The position numbers were made by a program, and so were the translations under genes. This document shows positions 1 to 7,138 of a DNA stretch of 13,018 bases, piece by piece. The first letter of the stretch is position 1, and each line of letters opens with the position of its first letter. The notes under the pieces were generated by a model. That model saw only the letters and a list, made by a program, of their open reading frames with translations, was not told the DNA's origin and did not search any database. Origin of the DNA: Phascolarctobacterium sp. (GTDB lineage Bacteria > Bacillota > Negativicutes > Acidaminococcales > Acidaminococcaceae); the NCBI GenBank assembly GCA_020024105.1, contig JAHHUH010000036.1:1-13018 (forward strand), in the 5' to 3' direction.

Positions 1-835
1 CCAGCAAATCCTCTCTGATTTCTGCATGACCACCTTCGGCAATCGCCAGGTCAGTTACCTGTTGGCGAATCAGCTCACGACGAGCATCCTGGTCAACCAT
101 AACAAAGTTTTCCATCATTACTTCTTCATAAGCATCTGCATTGGGAATTTCTACAGCGCCGGGAGTGGATTTTACTGCGGAAACCACAGTATTTTTCACA
201 GCAACAGCTACCTTGTTGAGGAAGCCCTTAGCGTCATCCAGGTTTTCTACCTTTTTAGCATTTTCTACCAGAGCAGGACGCAGGAAACGATGACCACGAG
301 AATACTTGCCAGATTTTACACCGGTAATTTCTACGGGAATGACACGGTCACCAAACAAAGCAACCAGCCAACGAATAGGACGTACAAAACGGAATTCATG
401 ATCAGCCCAACGCATATTCTTGGGGAAGTTCAAAGAATTGAGGATATCGCTCAACAGGTCGGGCAGCATTGCTTCTACCGGTTGACCAGCCATATGCTTA
501 ACAGCGTAAACATAGTTATCACGAATTTCCAAATCTTCTACTGCCACACCCTGACCACGGGCAAATCCCTGAGCAGCCCTAGAGGGTTCGCCATCAACAA
601 AAGCAATCTTAGCAGCAGGACCCTTAGCTTCTACAACAGTATCAGCCTGATTTTCAGCTACACCGGAAGCAATAAAGGTCATACGACGAGGAGTGCCATA
701 TACCTTGATATCTTCAAAGGGAATGCGCAGCTCAGTCATCTTTTTAGAGGTCAATTCTTTTAATTGTGCTAAAATACCCGGCATAAAGTTTGCCGGAATT
801 TCTTCGGTACCAATTTCAAACAGTAATTTTTCCAT
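1..835 (-). CDS. glyS: Glycyl-tRNA synthetase beta subunit, N-terminal part (runs off window)
   Basis: Beta subunit of the bacterial alpha2-beta2 glycyl-tRNA synthetase, which charges tRNA-Gly in the cytoplasm; the beta chain mainly binds tRNA. The first 278 codons are visible; full-length family members have about 690 residues, so the gene continues past base 1. The translated start MEKLLFEIGTEEIPANFMPG is the characteristic GlyS N-terminus, and TPRRM near residue 50 and RWADHEFRFVRPIRWL near residues 140-155 also fit the family. The ATG (833-835) shares one base with the glyQ stop codon (TAATG), so the two genes are translationally coupled and expressed from the T-box-controlled promoter upstream of glyQ. 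No frameshift is seen in the visible part. Confidence 0.97.
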   Translation of the reverse strand, partial: MEKLLFEIGTEEIPANFMPGILAQLKELTSKKMTELRIPFEDIKVYGTPRRMTFIASGVAENQADTVVEAKGPAAKIAFVDGEPSRAAQGFARGQGVAVEDLEIRDNYVYAVKHMAGQPVEAMLPDLLSDILNSLNFPKNMRWADHEFRFVRPIRWLVALFGDRVIPVEITGVKSGKYSRGHRFLRPALVENAKKVENLDDAKGFLNKVAVAVKNTVVSAVKSTPGAVEIPNADAYEEVMMENFVMVDQDARRELIRQQVTDLAIAEGGHAEIREDLL

Positions 836-1716
836 TATTTATTTTCCCCCTTTTTCAAGAGCGGGAAGCCCATTTCTTCACGTTGTTTTACATATGCGGC
901 TGCACAAAGACGAGCCATAGCACGTACACGTCCAATATAAGCAGTTCTTTCACTTACGCTGATTGCTCCGCGAGAATCCAGAAGGTTGAAGGTATGGGAG
1001 CATTTTAAAACGTAATCATAAGCCGGACGGATATAACCCAATTCAATAATGCGTTTTGCTTCTGCTTCATATTTATTAAAGAGATCAAAAAGCAGGTCGG
1101 TATCTGCTATTTGGAAATTGTAGTAGGATTGCTCTACTTCATTAGTGTGGAAAACGTCACCATAGGTGATACCATCAACCCATTCAATATCATAAACATT
1201 TTCTACACCCTGGATATACATAGCCAGACGTTCCAGACCATAGGTAATTTCTACGGTTACAGGATGAACGTCAATACTGCCAACCTGTTGGAAATAGGTA
1301 AATTGGGTAATTTCCATACCATCCAGCCATACTTCCCAGCCCAGACCCCAGGCACCCAAAGTAGGAGATTCCCAGTTATCCTCTACAAAGCGGATATCAT
1401 GCTCTTCCTGATGAATCCCCAGCTCTGCCAAGCTTTGCAAATACAATTCCTGGATATTTTCCGGAGAGGGTTTTACGATAACCTGGAATTGATGATGCTG
1501 AAATAAACGGTTAGGGTTGTCACCATAACGACCGTCTGCCGGACGACGGGAGGGCTCTACATAAGCCACACGCCAGGGTTCAGGACCCAATACACGAAGG
1601 AAGGTGGAGGGATTCATAGTACCTGCACCTTTTTCAACGTCATAGGGCTGTGCCATAATGCATTTTTGGCTAGCCCAGAATTTCTGCAGTTTCAAAATAA
1701 TCGTTTGAAAATTCAT
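835..1716 (-). CDS. glyQ: Glycyl-tRNA synthetase alpha subunit
   Basis: Catalytic alpha subunit of the heterotetrameric glycine-tRNA ligase (ATP + glycine + tRNA-Gly to glycyl-tRNA). It has 293 residues, normal for GlyQ. Typical family segments are visible: FWASQKC near residues 13-19, the QPYDVEKGAGTMNPSTFLR stretch near 23-41, PSRRPADGRYGDNPNR near 55-70 and QFQVIVKPSPENIQ near 76-90, which form the class II synthetase active-site region. The ATG at 1714-1716 has an AGGAGGC ribosome-binding site at 1722-1728, five bases away. The stop overlaps the glyS start. Expression is expected to rise when uncharged tRNA-Gly accumulates, through the T-box leader at 1774-1968. Confidence 0.98.
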   Translation of the reverse strand: MNFQTIILKLQKFWASQKCIMAQPYDVEKGAGTMNPSTFLRVLGPEPWRVAYVEPSRRPADGRYGDNPNRLFQHHQFQVIVKPSPENIQELYLQSLAELGIHQEEHDIRFVEDNWESPTLGAWGLGWEVWLDGMEITQFTYFQQVGSIDVHPVTVEITYGLERLAMYIQGVENVYDIEWVDGITYGDVFHTNEVEQSYYNFQIADTDLLFDLFNKYEAEAKRIIELGYIRPAYDYVLKCSHTFNLLDSRGAISVSERTAYIGRVRAMARLCAAAYVKQREEMGFPLLKKGENK

Positions 1717-1773
1717 TGTCTGCCTCCTATAAAATCTTTGTTACCGGGAAAATCTATGGGGAGCCGCACAAGA

Positions 1774-1819
1774 CAAAAAAAGCTCCGTCCCCGTAACTAA
1801 TTAGTTACAGGGACGGAGC
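1774..1819 (-). terminator. T-box terminator hairpin of glyQS leader
   Basis: In the minus-strand RNA, GCTCCGTCCC-T-GTAACTAA pairs with TTAGTTAC-G-GGGACGGAGC (1782-1819) as an almost uninterrupted stem with one U-G wobble, followed by seven U residues (1775-1781). It competes with the antiterminator for the CTCCGTCCCT segment. Confidence 0.93.
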
Positions 1820-1968
1820 ATAACTCCGCGGTTCCACCCTGCTTGACTATGCTAGCATAGCCCGCCTCAATCTTGTGTAATTGCGCTCCAAAGTGCCTTC
1901 ATCCACCCTACCGGCTTACACTATCCCGGCTCGCTGAGGCTGTGGACTACTCCTCTTCTTCATAGCTG
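1774..1968 (-). ncRNA. T-box riboswitch leader, glycine-type
   Basis: The minus-strand RNA between promoter and glyQ carries the canonical T-box sequence AGGGTGGAACCGCG (1827-1840). Its bulge reads TGGA, which would pair with a tRNA acceptor end having discriminator U, as in tRNA-Gly. A Stem I-like region is seen upstream, including GCGAGCCGGG and GTAAGCCGG apical elements (about 1910-1937). The likely specifier codon is GGC (1895-1897) in GATGAAGGCAC, decoding glycine. The antiterminator can form from AGGG...CGGAG with CTCCGTCCCT, which is also the 5' arm of the terminator, so the two folds are mutually exclusive. Known role of the family: uncharged tRNA stabilises the antiterminator and permits transcription of glyQS. 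The exact Stem I boundaries are not resolved by eye. Confidence 0.95.
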
Positions 1969-1974
1969 AATTTT

Positions 1975-2003
1975 AGTATACATCAGGAAAAATACCTTGT
2001 CAA
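1975..2003 (-). promoter_or_regulatory. Sigma-70-type promoter of glyQS
   Basis: A consensus -35 TTGACA (1998-2003), a 17-base spacer and -10 TATACT (1975-1980) lie on the minus strand, placing the transcription start near 1968, just before the T-box leader. This lets glyQS be transcribed independently of the upstream recO operon. Confidence 0.88.
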
Positions 2004-2006
2004 CTA

Positions 2007-2059
2007 AAAGTAACAGTACACCCTACAGAGAGGAAAATTATCTGGATAATTGTTACTTT
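2007..2059 (-). terminator. Possible weak terminator or stem-loop after recO
   Basis: A 9-base perfect inverted repeat (TGTTACTTT at 2051-2059 and AAAGTAACA at 2007-2015) encloses an inner AATTAT-CTGG-ATAATT hairpin (about 2037-2052). On the minus strand it lies just after the recO stop and is followed only by TTTTAG, so it is a poor rho-independent terminator. It may mark the 3' end of the recO transcript, or readthrough into glyQS may occur. Confidence 0.35.
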
Positions 2060-2074
2060 AAGCAGCTCCAAGAC

Positions 2075-2815
2075 CTATAAACCCAGCTGCGCCAGAAAGT
2101 TGATGCTGTGAAGGGGCTTATCCGTCTGGCAGAGAATGAATTTATAAAGAATACGCTCCAGCTCCATCATATCCCCACCCTTAACTGTAAAGGGCTGGGG
2201 CTGCCGTAAATCCAGCTGCTCCAGAGTTGCCCATAGCTGGCGTGTGCCACTGCTAAAGCTTTCCATACCCGTCCCCTGATGACAGTTTTGACAGACCAAG
2301 CCACCCTGTAAAGGGTCAAAATAGCATTCTGCCTCTACCGGCTGCAGGGTACCACAGTTTACACAGGCCATAACCTGGGGCTGAAAGCCTGTATAGGCTA
2401 ACAGCTGCAGAGCATACGCTAAAACTACCAGACGGGGATTCCGCTGGCCCATCAGCAGCAGGGCTGCATCCAAAAGCTCATAAATTTCCTCCTGGGACTG
2501 ATGATCCTCAGTAAAAACTGCCGTCAATTCCGTAGCCACGGCAGCATAGGCCATCTGCTTAAAATCCAGCTTCTGTGGCGGTACCAGCAGTTCTGCATTC
2601 TTCAAACGCTCCACCTTCTGCCCCAGGCTCAGCTCCAGCTGCAGTCTGGCAAAGGGCTGTAATAATCTGCCGGCCACACTGCGGGCATAGCGGGCACCAT
2701 AGGAAATAAAGCGTAGCTTGCCATGTCCTCGAGTGAAGCAAATCACATATTTGTCCGCCGTCTGCCAATTATTAACTTTTAGAATAATCCCTTCATCCTG
2801 AATTACCTCAGCCAT
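2075..2815 (-). CDS. recO: DNA repair protein RecO
   Basis: RecO helps load RecA on SSB-coated single-stranded DNA in the RecFOR recombination-repair pathway and anneals complementary strands. It has 246 residues, the usual length. The N-terminal OB-fold is recognisable (DEGIILKVNNWQTADKYV at residues 7-24, then GKLRFISYGAR). The C-terminal half has a four-cysteine zinc-binding pattern, CVNC at 151-154 and CQNC at 175-178, typical of Gram-positive-type RecO. The ATG (2813-2815) lies 20 bases after the era stop with a GGTTGGGATGAG sequence upstream, a modest ribosome-binding site. It is the last gene of the phoH-ybeY-cdd-era-recO run, a common neighbourhood in Firmicutes. Confidence 0.95.
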   Translation of the reverse strand: MAEVIQDEGIILKVNNWQTADKYVICFTRGHGKLRFISYGARYARSVAGRLLQPFARLQLELSLGQKVERLKNAELLVPPQKLDFKQMAYAAVATELTAVFTEDHQSQEEIYELLDAALLLMGQRNPRLVVLAYALQLLAYTGFQPQVMACVNCGTLQPVEAECYFDPLQGGLVCQNCHQGTGMESFSSGTRQLWATLEQLDLRQPQPFTVKGGDMMELERILYKFILCQTDKPLHSINFLAQLGL

Positions 2816-2835
2816 AGCTCATCCCAACCTGATTC

Positions 2836-3741
2836 TTATCTTTCCTGATAGCCGAACTGCTTTAAGGCCTTATCCTTATTTCGCCAGTCGGCCTTAACCT
2901 TTACCCATAAATCTAAGAATACCTTGTCGCCCAACAGCGCCTGGATATCCTTACGGGCTTCCTGACCAATTTTTTTCAACAGGCTGCCCTTAGCACCAAT
3001 AACGATACCCTTTTGAGAATCCCTTTCTACGAAAATTGTAGCACGAATATAAATATCATCATTTTCGCGTACCTTAAATTCCTCCACCTCAACGGCTACG
3101 GAATGAGGTACCTCATCACGAGTGTTTAAGAGCACCTTTTCACGAATCATTTCCCCGGCAATAACACGTTCCGGCTGATCGGTTAAAATATCATCGGGGA
3201 AATAATCAGGTCCCTCCGGTAAATGCTTGGTAATTTCCGCAAGCAGTCCGGAGAACTCCTTATCCTCCAAAGCAGAAACCGGCACGACTGCTGCAAAATT
3301 GTAGAGAGCGGTATAATCACCAATAATATTGAAAAGCTTGCCCTTATCAGTCAGCTTATCAATCTTATTCGCTACAAGAATAACCGGTGTCTTTATTTTT
3401 CTCAACAGTTCTAAAATATAATCCTCACCGCTACCACGCTTTTCAGTTACGTCCACCACAAAAAGGACCACATCCACCTCTGTAAGCGTACTTTCCGCAG
3501 TTTTTACCATGTATTCCCCTAATTTATGGTGGGGCTTATGAATACCCGGTGTATCCAGAAACATAATCTGGGCATTATCCGTATTAAGAATACACATAAT
3601 TTTATTTCTGGTAGTCTGGGGACGATTGGACATAATAGCAATCTTTTCTCCAATCAGACTATTAGTCAAGGTAGATTTACCCACATTAGGACGACCGACG
3701 ATGGCTGCAAAGCCGGAAAAATGTTTCTTAGCTTCTATCAT
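2836..3741 (-). CDS. era: GTPase Era
   Basis: Era is an essential GTPase that binds the 3' end of 16S rRNA during maturation of the 30S subunit. Numbering from the chosen start (301 residues, typical length): P-loop GRPNVGKS at 16-23, effector-region RPQTTRN near 40-46, DTPG at 63-66, NKID at 125-128 and SAL at 156-158. The C-terminal KH domain has the VIGAKGSLLKKIG loop near 247-259. The start at 3739-3741 was chosen because GGAG sits six bases upstream. An in-frame ATG four codons earlier (3751-3753), touching the cdd stop codon, is possible but has a weaker site. It probably sits in one operon with ybeY and phoH, which also act on RNA or ribosomes. Confidence 0.97.
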   Translation of the reverse strand: MIEAKKHFSGFAAIVGRPNVGKSTLTNSLIGEKIAIMSNRPQTTRNKIMCILNTDNAQIMFLDTPGIHKPHHKLGEYMVKTAESTLTEVDVVLFVVDVTEKRGSGEDYILELLRKIKTPVILVANKIDKLTDKGKLFNIIGDYTALYNFAAVVPVSALEDKEFSGLLAEITKHLPEGPDYFPDDILTDQPERVIAGEMIREKVLLNTRDEVPHSVAVEVEEFKVRENDDIYIRATIFVERDSQKGIVIGAKGSLLKKIGQEARKDIQALLGDKVFLDLWVKVKADWRNKDKALKQFGYQER

Positions 3742-3753
3742 AAACAACTCCAT

Positions 3754-4134
3754 TCATTCTTCTAAAGTAAAGCTATAGGGTAGCAGCTCTGCCAGAGTAA
3801 GCTTTTTTACCCGGCCCTGCACATTGGCCAGATAAATTACCGGAATTTTGAATTCTGCCATCACCTGACGACAAGCACCACAAGGAGATATGGGCTCTGC
3901 CGTATCCCCTACTACGCAAAGTGCCTCCAGCTGATGATTACCAGCTCCTACAGCATTAAAAATAGCATTTCTTTCAGCACAGCAGGTCAGGCCATAGGAA
4001 GCATTTTCCACATTACAGCCGGTATAAAGCTTACCATCACCAACTAATACCGCGGCCCCTACCTGAAAATGGGAATAGGGCGCATAGGCCTTTTCCCTGG
4101 CCGCCAAAGCAGCCTGTAAAAGTTTTTCCTCCAT
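3754..4134 (-). CDS. cdd: Cytidine deaminase
   Basis: Hydrolyses cytidine or deoxycytidine to uridine or deoxyuridine plus ammonia in pyrimidine salvage. It has 126 residues, the size of the homotetrameric zinc enzymes. Visible active-site elements are CAE at 52-54 (zinc ligand Cys52, proton-shuttling Glu54) and PCGAC at 84-88 (zinc ligands Cys85 and Cys88), with SHFQVGAAV at 21-29 and GCNVENASYG at 39-48 shaping the nucleoside pocket. The ATG at 4132-4134 is preceded by AGGAGG eight bases away, which favours it over a longer reading-frame extension up to 4209 that would overlap ybeY. It lies 16 bases after the ybeY stop and directly before era. Confidence 0.96.
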   Translation of the reverse strand: MEEKLLQAALAAREKAYAPYSHFQVGAAVLVGDGKLYTGCNVENASYGLTCCAERNAIFNAVGAGNHQLEALCVVGDTAEPISPCGACRQVMAEFKIPVIYLANVQGRVKKLTLAELLPYSFTLEE

Positions 4135-4150
4135 GACCTCAGCCTCCTGC

Positions 4151-4633
4151 TTATTTAAAATATTCTTCGGATAATTGAATTTCCCGCAGTGCTTCCTCTT
4201 CCTTAGCACGCATAATTACCTTATCCTCTTCCACCATATGATCATAGCCCAACAGATGAAGCAGACCATGAACCGCTAGATACACAATCTCCCTTTCCAG
4301 ACCATGACCAAATTCCTCACCCTGACGTTGTGCTGTTTCAGCAGAAATAATAATATCACCCAATAGATGCAGGTCAGGGCCATCAATAATTTCCGGCTCC
4401 TCCTCTTCCCCCTCATCCAGGGCAAAGCTCAAAACATCGGTGGGACGATCCACATTACGATAATCACGATTCAGAGTGTGTATTTCCTCATCATCTACAA
4501 TAGTAATATCCACTTCGGTCTGCTCGTCCAGATTATGTAGACGGGCAACAACATTTAATCCGTCCTGTAATTTTTTCTCTAACTCTTCATTTAAAACGAC
4601 TTTATCCTGGTCATTTTCCATCATAATAATCAT
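4151..4633 (-). CDS. ybeY: Endoribonuclease YbeY (rRNA maturation factor)
   Basis: Zinc-dependent single-strand endoribonuclease involved in 16S rRNA 3'-end processing and ribosome quality control. It has 160 residues, family length. The diagnostic motif HGLLHLLGYDH is at 122-132, giving zinc ligands His122, His126 and His132. The upstream family segments RPTDVLSFAL (63-72) and LLGDIIIS (90-97) are also present. An acidic run (EGEEEEPE, about 74-81) lies between them. The ATG overlaps the phoH stop as ATGA and has GGAGG seven bases upstream, inside phoH, so translation is likely coupled. The pairing of phoH and ybeY is widely conserved. Confidence 0.96.
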   Translation of the reverse strand: MIIMMENDQDKVVLNEELEKKLQDGLNVVARLHNLDEQTEVDITIVDDEEIHTLNRDYRNVDRPTDVLSFALDEGEEEEPEIIDGPDLHLLGDIIISAETAQRQGEEFGHGLEREIVYLAVHGLLHLLGYDHMVEEDKVIMRAKEEEALREIQLSEEYFK

Positions 4634-5616
4634 TTTTCTGCCTCCATCTTACGCTGCTTGCCAAATTTTTCGTAAGCTCTGATAATGGAACCCACTATCT
4701 CATGACGTACAACGTCCTGTTCCTTAAACTTTACAACACCAATCCCCGGTACGTTCTGCAAAACATAGGCAGCCTCCTTCAGACCACTCTGCTTGCCACT
4801 GGGCAAATCAATTTGGGTAATATCACCGGTAATAACCATCCTACTCCCAAAGCCGAAGCGGGTCAGAAACATCTTCATCTGCTCTGGCGTAGTATTCTGG
4901 GCCTCATCTAAAATAATGAAAGCATCATTCAGCGTACGGCCACGCATATAAGCTAGAGGTGCTACCTCAATCGTCCCCTTGGTGACCAGCTTCTGAAAGG
5001 TATCATTCCCCAGCATGTCATACAGACCATCGTACAGTGGACGCAGATAGGGATCAACCTTATCCTGCAAATCACCGGGCAGGAAGCCCAGCTTTTCTCC
5101 AGCCTCTACGGCAGGACGTGTCAAAATAATACGCTCTACATCTTTTTTCTTTAGGGCCGCCACAGCCAGGGCTACGGCCAAGTAGGTTTTACCAGTGCCC
5201 GCAGGACCTATGCCCAGGGTAATATAATTGCGACGGATAGCCTCCACATAATCCCACTGACCCAAGGTTTTCGCCTTTACCTGCCGGCCACGGTTAGTAG
5301 TAATGATGGTATCAGCATACATGCGGTGCAGGCTTTCTGTCCGCTCTTCCCTGACCATATACATGGCATAGCGTACATCATGAACAGTCAGAGGCAGCCC
5401 CTGCCGATACAGGAAAAGTAACTCCTGCAAAAGCTGACGCAGCTGGCGCAGCACCATTTCCTCCCCTGTAATGGTAATCTGATTGCCACGTGCAACTATC
5501 TGCGCCTTAAAAGCCTCCCTAATAATGCGCAGGAACTCTTCGTTCCTGCCACAAATACCCACCATCTCTTGCTGATCAACGGCGGACAATATAAATTCAG
5601 CATCCTGTAAAGACAA
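4630..5616 (-). CDS. phoH: PhoH family ATPase
   Basis: PhoH-like P-loop ATPase of the helicase-superfamily fold, widely linked to RNA metabolism and often next to ybeY; its exact biochemical role is not settled. It has 328 residues, normal for the family. The N-terminal 110 residues include a KH-like segment. The ATPase core has Walker A GPAGTGKT at 137-144, TRPAVEAGEKLGFLPGDL near 166-183, Walker B FIILDEAQ at 233-240, and VITGDITQIDLP at 261-272. The start codon is TTG (5614-5616); AAGGAGG lies four bases upstream and no ATG is nearby, so this start is well supported. It begins 15 bases after the cyclophilin stop and overlaps ybeY by four bases. Confidence 0.94.
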   Translation of the reverse strand: MSLQDAEFILSAVDQQEMVGICGRNEEFLRIIREAFKAQIVARGNQITITGEEMVLRQLRQLLQELLFLYRQGLPLTVHDVRYAMYMVREERTESLHRMYADTIITTNRGRQVKAKTLGQWDYVEAIRRNYITLGIGPAGTGKTYLAVALAVAALKKKDVERIILTRPAVEAGEKLGFLPGDLQDKVDPYLRPLYDGLYDMLGNDTFQKLVTKGTIEVAPLAYMRGRTLNDAFIILDEAQNTTPEQMKMFLTRFGFGSRMVITGDITQIDLPSGKQSGLKEAAYVLQNVPGIGVVKFKEQDVVRHEIVGSIIRAYEKFGKQRKMEAEK

Positions 5617-5631
5617 ATTTCCTCCTTCAGC

Positions 5632-6189
5632 TTAACGCTTTTCAATCGTAATCTTTTCAATAATTACAGGATGAATCGGTTTATCCTGAAGATTTGTCGG
5701 TACTAAAGCAATTTTATAAACCACGTCCATGCCCTTAGTTACCTTGCCAAAGACAGAATGGTGACCATCCAGCCAGGGAGTGGAACGCACCGTAATAAAG
5801 AACTGGCTACCACCTGTGTCAGGGCCCCTATTGGCCATGGAGAGTACACCTGCAGTATCATGGCGCAGTTCCTTATTAAATTCATCCTTAATAGTATAGC
5901 CGGGACCACCGGTACCATCACCGTTGGGGTCACCACCCTGAATCATAAAGTCAGAAATTACCCTATGAAAAGTCAAATTATTATAAAAGCCCTTTTCAGC
6001 TAAAGAAATAAAATTAGCACAGGTATTGGGTGCTAAATCAGTAGCCAGCTTAACCTCAAAGGTACCCATATTAGTAGTAAAGACTGCTGTTGCAGGTCCC
6101 ATAGATACGGGCTGAGTTTTTTCCTTACCACAGGCGGTAAGGGAAAGGGCACAAACAAGCATTAAACAGATAATTAGTATTTTTTTCAC
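5632..6189 (-). CDS. Lipoprotein peptidyl-prolyl cis-trans isomerase (cyclophilin)
   Basis: Cyclophilin-type prolyl isomerase expected to be exported and membrane-anchored, helping fold extracytoplasmic proteins. The 185 residues begin with a lipoprotein signal: MKK, a hydrophobic core, and lipobox LTAC with Cys20. The catalytic cyclophilin domain covers about residues 33-182, with TFHRVISDFMIQGGDPNG, the GGSQFFIT active-site strand and the cyclosporin-pocket tryptophan in TPWLDGHHSVFG. The start is GTG (6187-6189) with GGAGG six bases upstream. It is the first gene of the tight phoH-ybeY-cdd-era-recO run, an unusual partner for RNA-maturation genes. The enzyme class is clear; the lipoprotein location is a motif-based prediction. 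Confidence 0.93.
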   Translation of the reverse strand: MKKILIICLMLVCALSLTACGKEKTQPVSMGPATAVFTTNMGTFEVKLATDLAPNTCANFISLAEKGFYNNLTFHRVISDFMIQGGDPNGDGTGGPGYTIKDEFNKELRHDTAGVLSMANRGPDTGGSQFFITVRSTPWLDGHHSVFGKVTKGMDVVYKIALVPTNLQDKPIHPVIIEKITIEKR

Positions 6190-6220
6190 AATATACCTCC
6201 ATCTAAAAATATTCTCTTAC

Positions 6221-6226
6221 ATTATA
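6221..6226 (-). promoter_or_regulatory. Candidate -10 element for the cyclophilin-phoH operon
   Basis: A perfect TATAAT lies on the minus strand 31-36 bases upstream of the cyclophilin GTG. No convincing -35 hexamer is found at 16-18 bases, so the promoter may be weak or not used, and transcription could instead continue from the hydrolase gene, which ends only 50 bases upstream. Confidence 0.4.
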
Positions 6227-6239
6227 CAACCTCTTGCCC

Positions 6240-6965
6240 TTATTTACCACTGGAAAAATTGTTCCTAATCCACCGACAGATAATTTCCTGTACCTCCAAG
6301 GTACAGCTGCTCAGGCTATGGTCCGCACCTGGAAAAATATGTAATTCTTTTGGACCGGAGGCAGATACAAAATTCCTCCAGGCCTGTTCGACCCTAACTA
6401 CCTCATCTGCCTCTCCATGGAGCAGCAGCGGGCAGCTGCTTCGGCCGAACATTTGCCCTAAGTCGTAATGGTCAAAATCAGTTAAAAAGGCTGGCTCCAG
6501 AGCCAAGGCTCCTCTTTCATCCTCCAGGGTCAACACCCGTCCTTTATCCAACAGACAGTACTGATTTTCTCCCAAAAGCTGACGAAAGATCGCCCGCAGA
6601 GCATGAGGTGTGGACAGAAGAATCAGTCCCTCCAAAGGCTCCTGATCTGCAACAATGATGGAGGTCACACCTCCTAGACTCCGTCCTAAAAGAAAAACCT
6701 GCTGAGGATGGTAACGCTGACAAACCTGATGCAGCACGGTCTGCAGCTCAGCTACCTGATGACTCAAAATTTGACTACCTTCAAAATTAAACCGCACTAC
6801 CGTGAGCAAAGCTGACAGGGCTTCTGCCAGTGGAGCAGCCCGTCCTCCAGCCTCACGACTACCGCGAAAGCCATGGGACATTATTAATACAGCACTACTC
6901 TGCTTACATGGATGTACCAGGCATTCCAGTTCACTCCAGGGCCCTTTAAAGCTAAAGCTTTCCAT
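6240..6965 (-). CDS. Alpha/beta hydrolase (serine hydrolase)
   Basis: Small single-domain alpha/beta hydrolase of 241 residues; the substrate cannot be read from sequence. The nucleophile elbow GRSLGG (94-99) gives Ser96, the acid is probably Asp187 in GEADEVV, and the base His216 in GADHSL. The oxyanion-hole-side HGFRGS motif is at 31-36. It resembles cytosolic esterases or dienelactone-hydrolase-like proteins with a short lid around residues 120-165. There is no signal peptide or membrane segment, so it is cytoplasmic. The ATG (6963-6965) is preceded by AGGTGG-type purines. It lies 50 bases upstream of the cyclophilin gene in the same direction, so co-transcription is possible. Its only upstream neighbour is the terminator of the first transporter gene. 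Confidence 0.85.
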   Translation of the reverse strand: MESFSFKGPWSELECLVHPCKQSSAVLIMSHGFRGSREAGGRAAPLAEALSALLTVVRFNFEGSQILSHQVAELQTVLHQVCQRYHPQQVFLLGRSLGGVTSIIVADQEPLEGLILLSTPHALRAIFRQLLGENQYCLLDKGRVLTLEDERGALALEPAFLTDFDHYDLGQMFGRSSCPLLLHGEADEVVRVEQAWRNFVSASGPKELHIFPGADHSLSSCTLEVQEIICRWIRNNFSSGK

Positions 6966-7076
6966 CCTGCCACCACCTTTCTCTTCATACTATATAGTGT
7001 CCAAGGCGAAAAAAATACATCCCTTCTGTGAATTTACTTTTAAACAGAAAAGATGTACGTAAGCTATGCCTATAAA

Positions 7077-7108
7077 AGCAAAAAACCTGTCACTTACGTG
7101 ACAGGTTT
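7077..7108 (-). terminator. Rho-independent terminator of transporter 1
   Basis: AAACCTGTCAC pairs perfectly with GTGACAGGTTT around a 4-base loop (7083-7108). On the minus strand the stem runs into TTTTTTGCTTTT. It begins about 30 bases past the stop codon of the first DASS gene. Confidence 0.9.
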
Positions 7109-7138
7109 GATTTTGTGAAGAACTGTTACCGTCAAAAA

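Noticed and set aside
26..763. Long plus-strand open frame (245 codons)
   Set aside because: It lies antisense to glyS, whose N-terminus is unmistakable, and has no recognisable protein features or ribosome-binding site.
4135..4209. 25-residue N-terminal extension of cytidine deaminase
   Set aside because: It overlaps ybeY, lacks a ribosome-binding site and does not match the family N-terminus; the ATG at 4134 has AGGAGG upstream.
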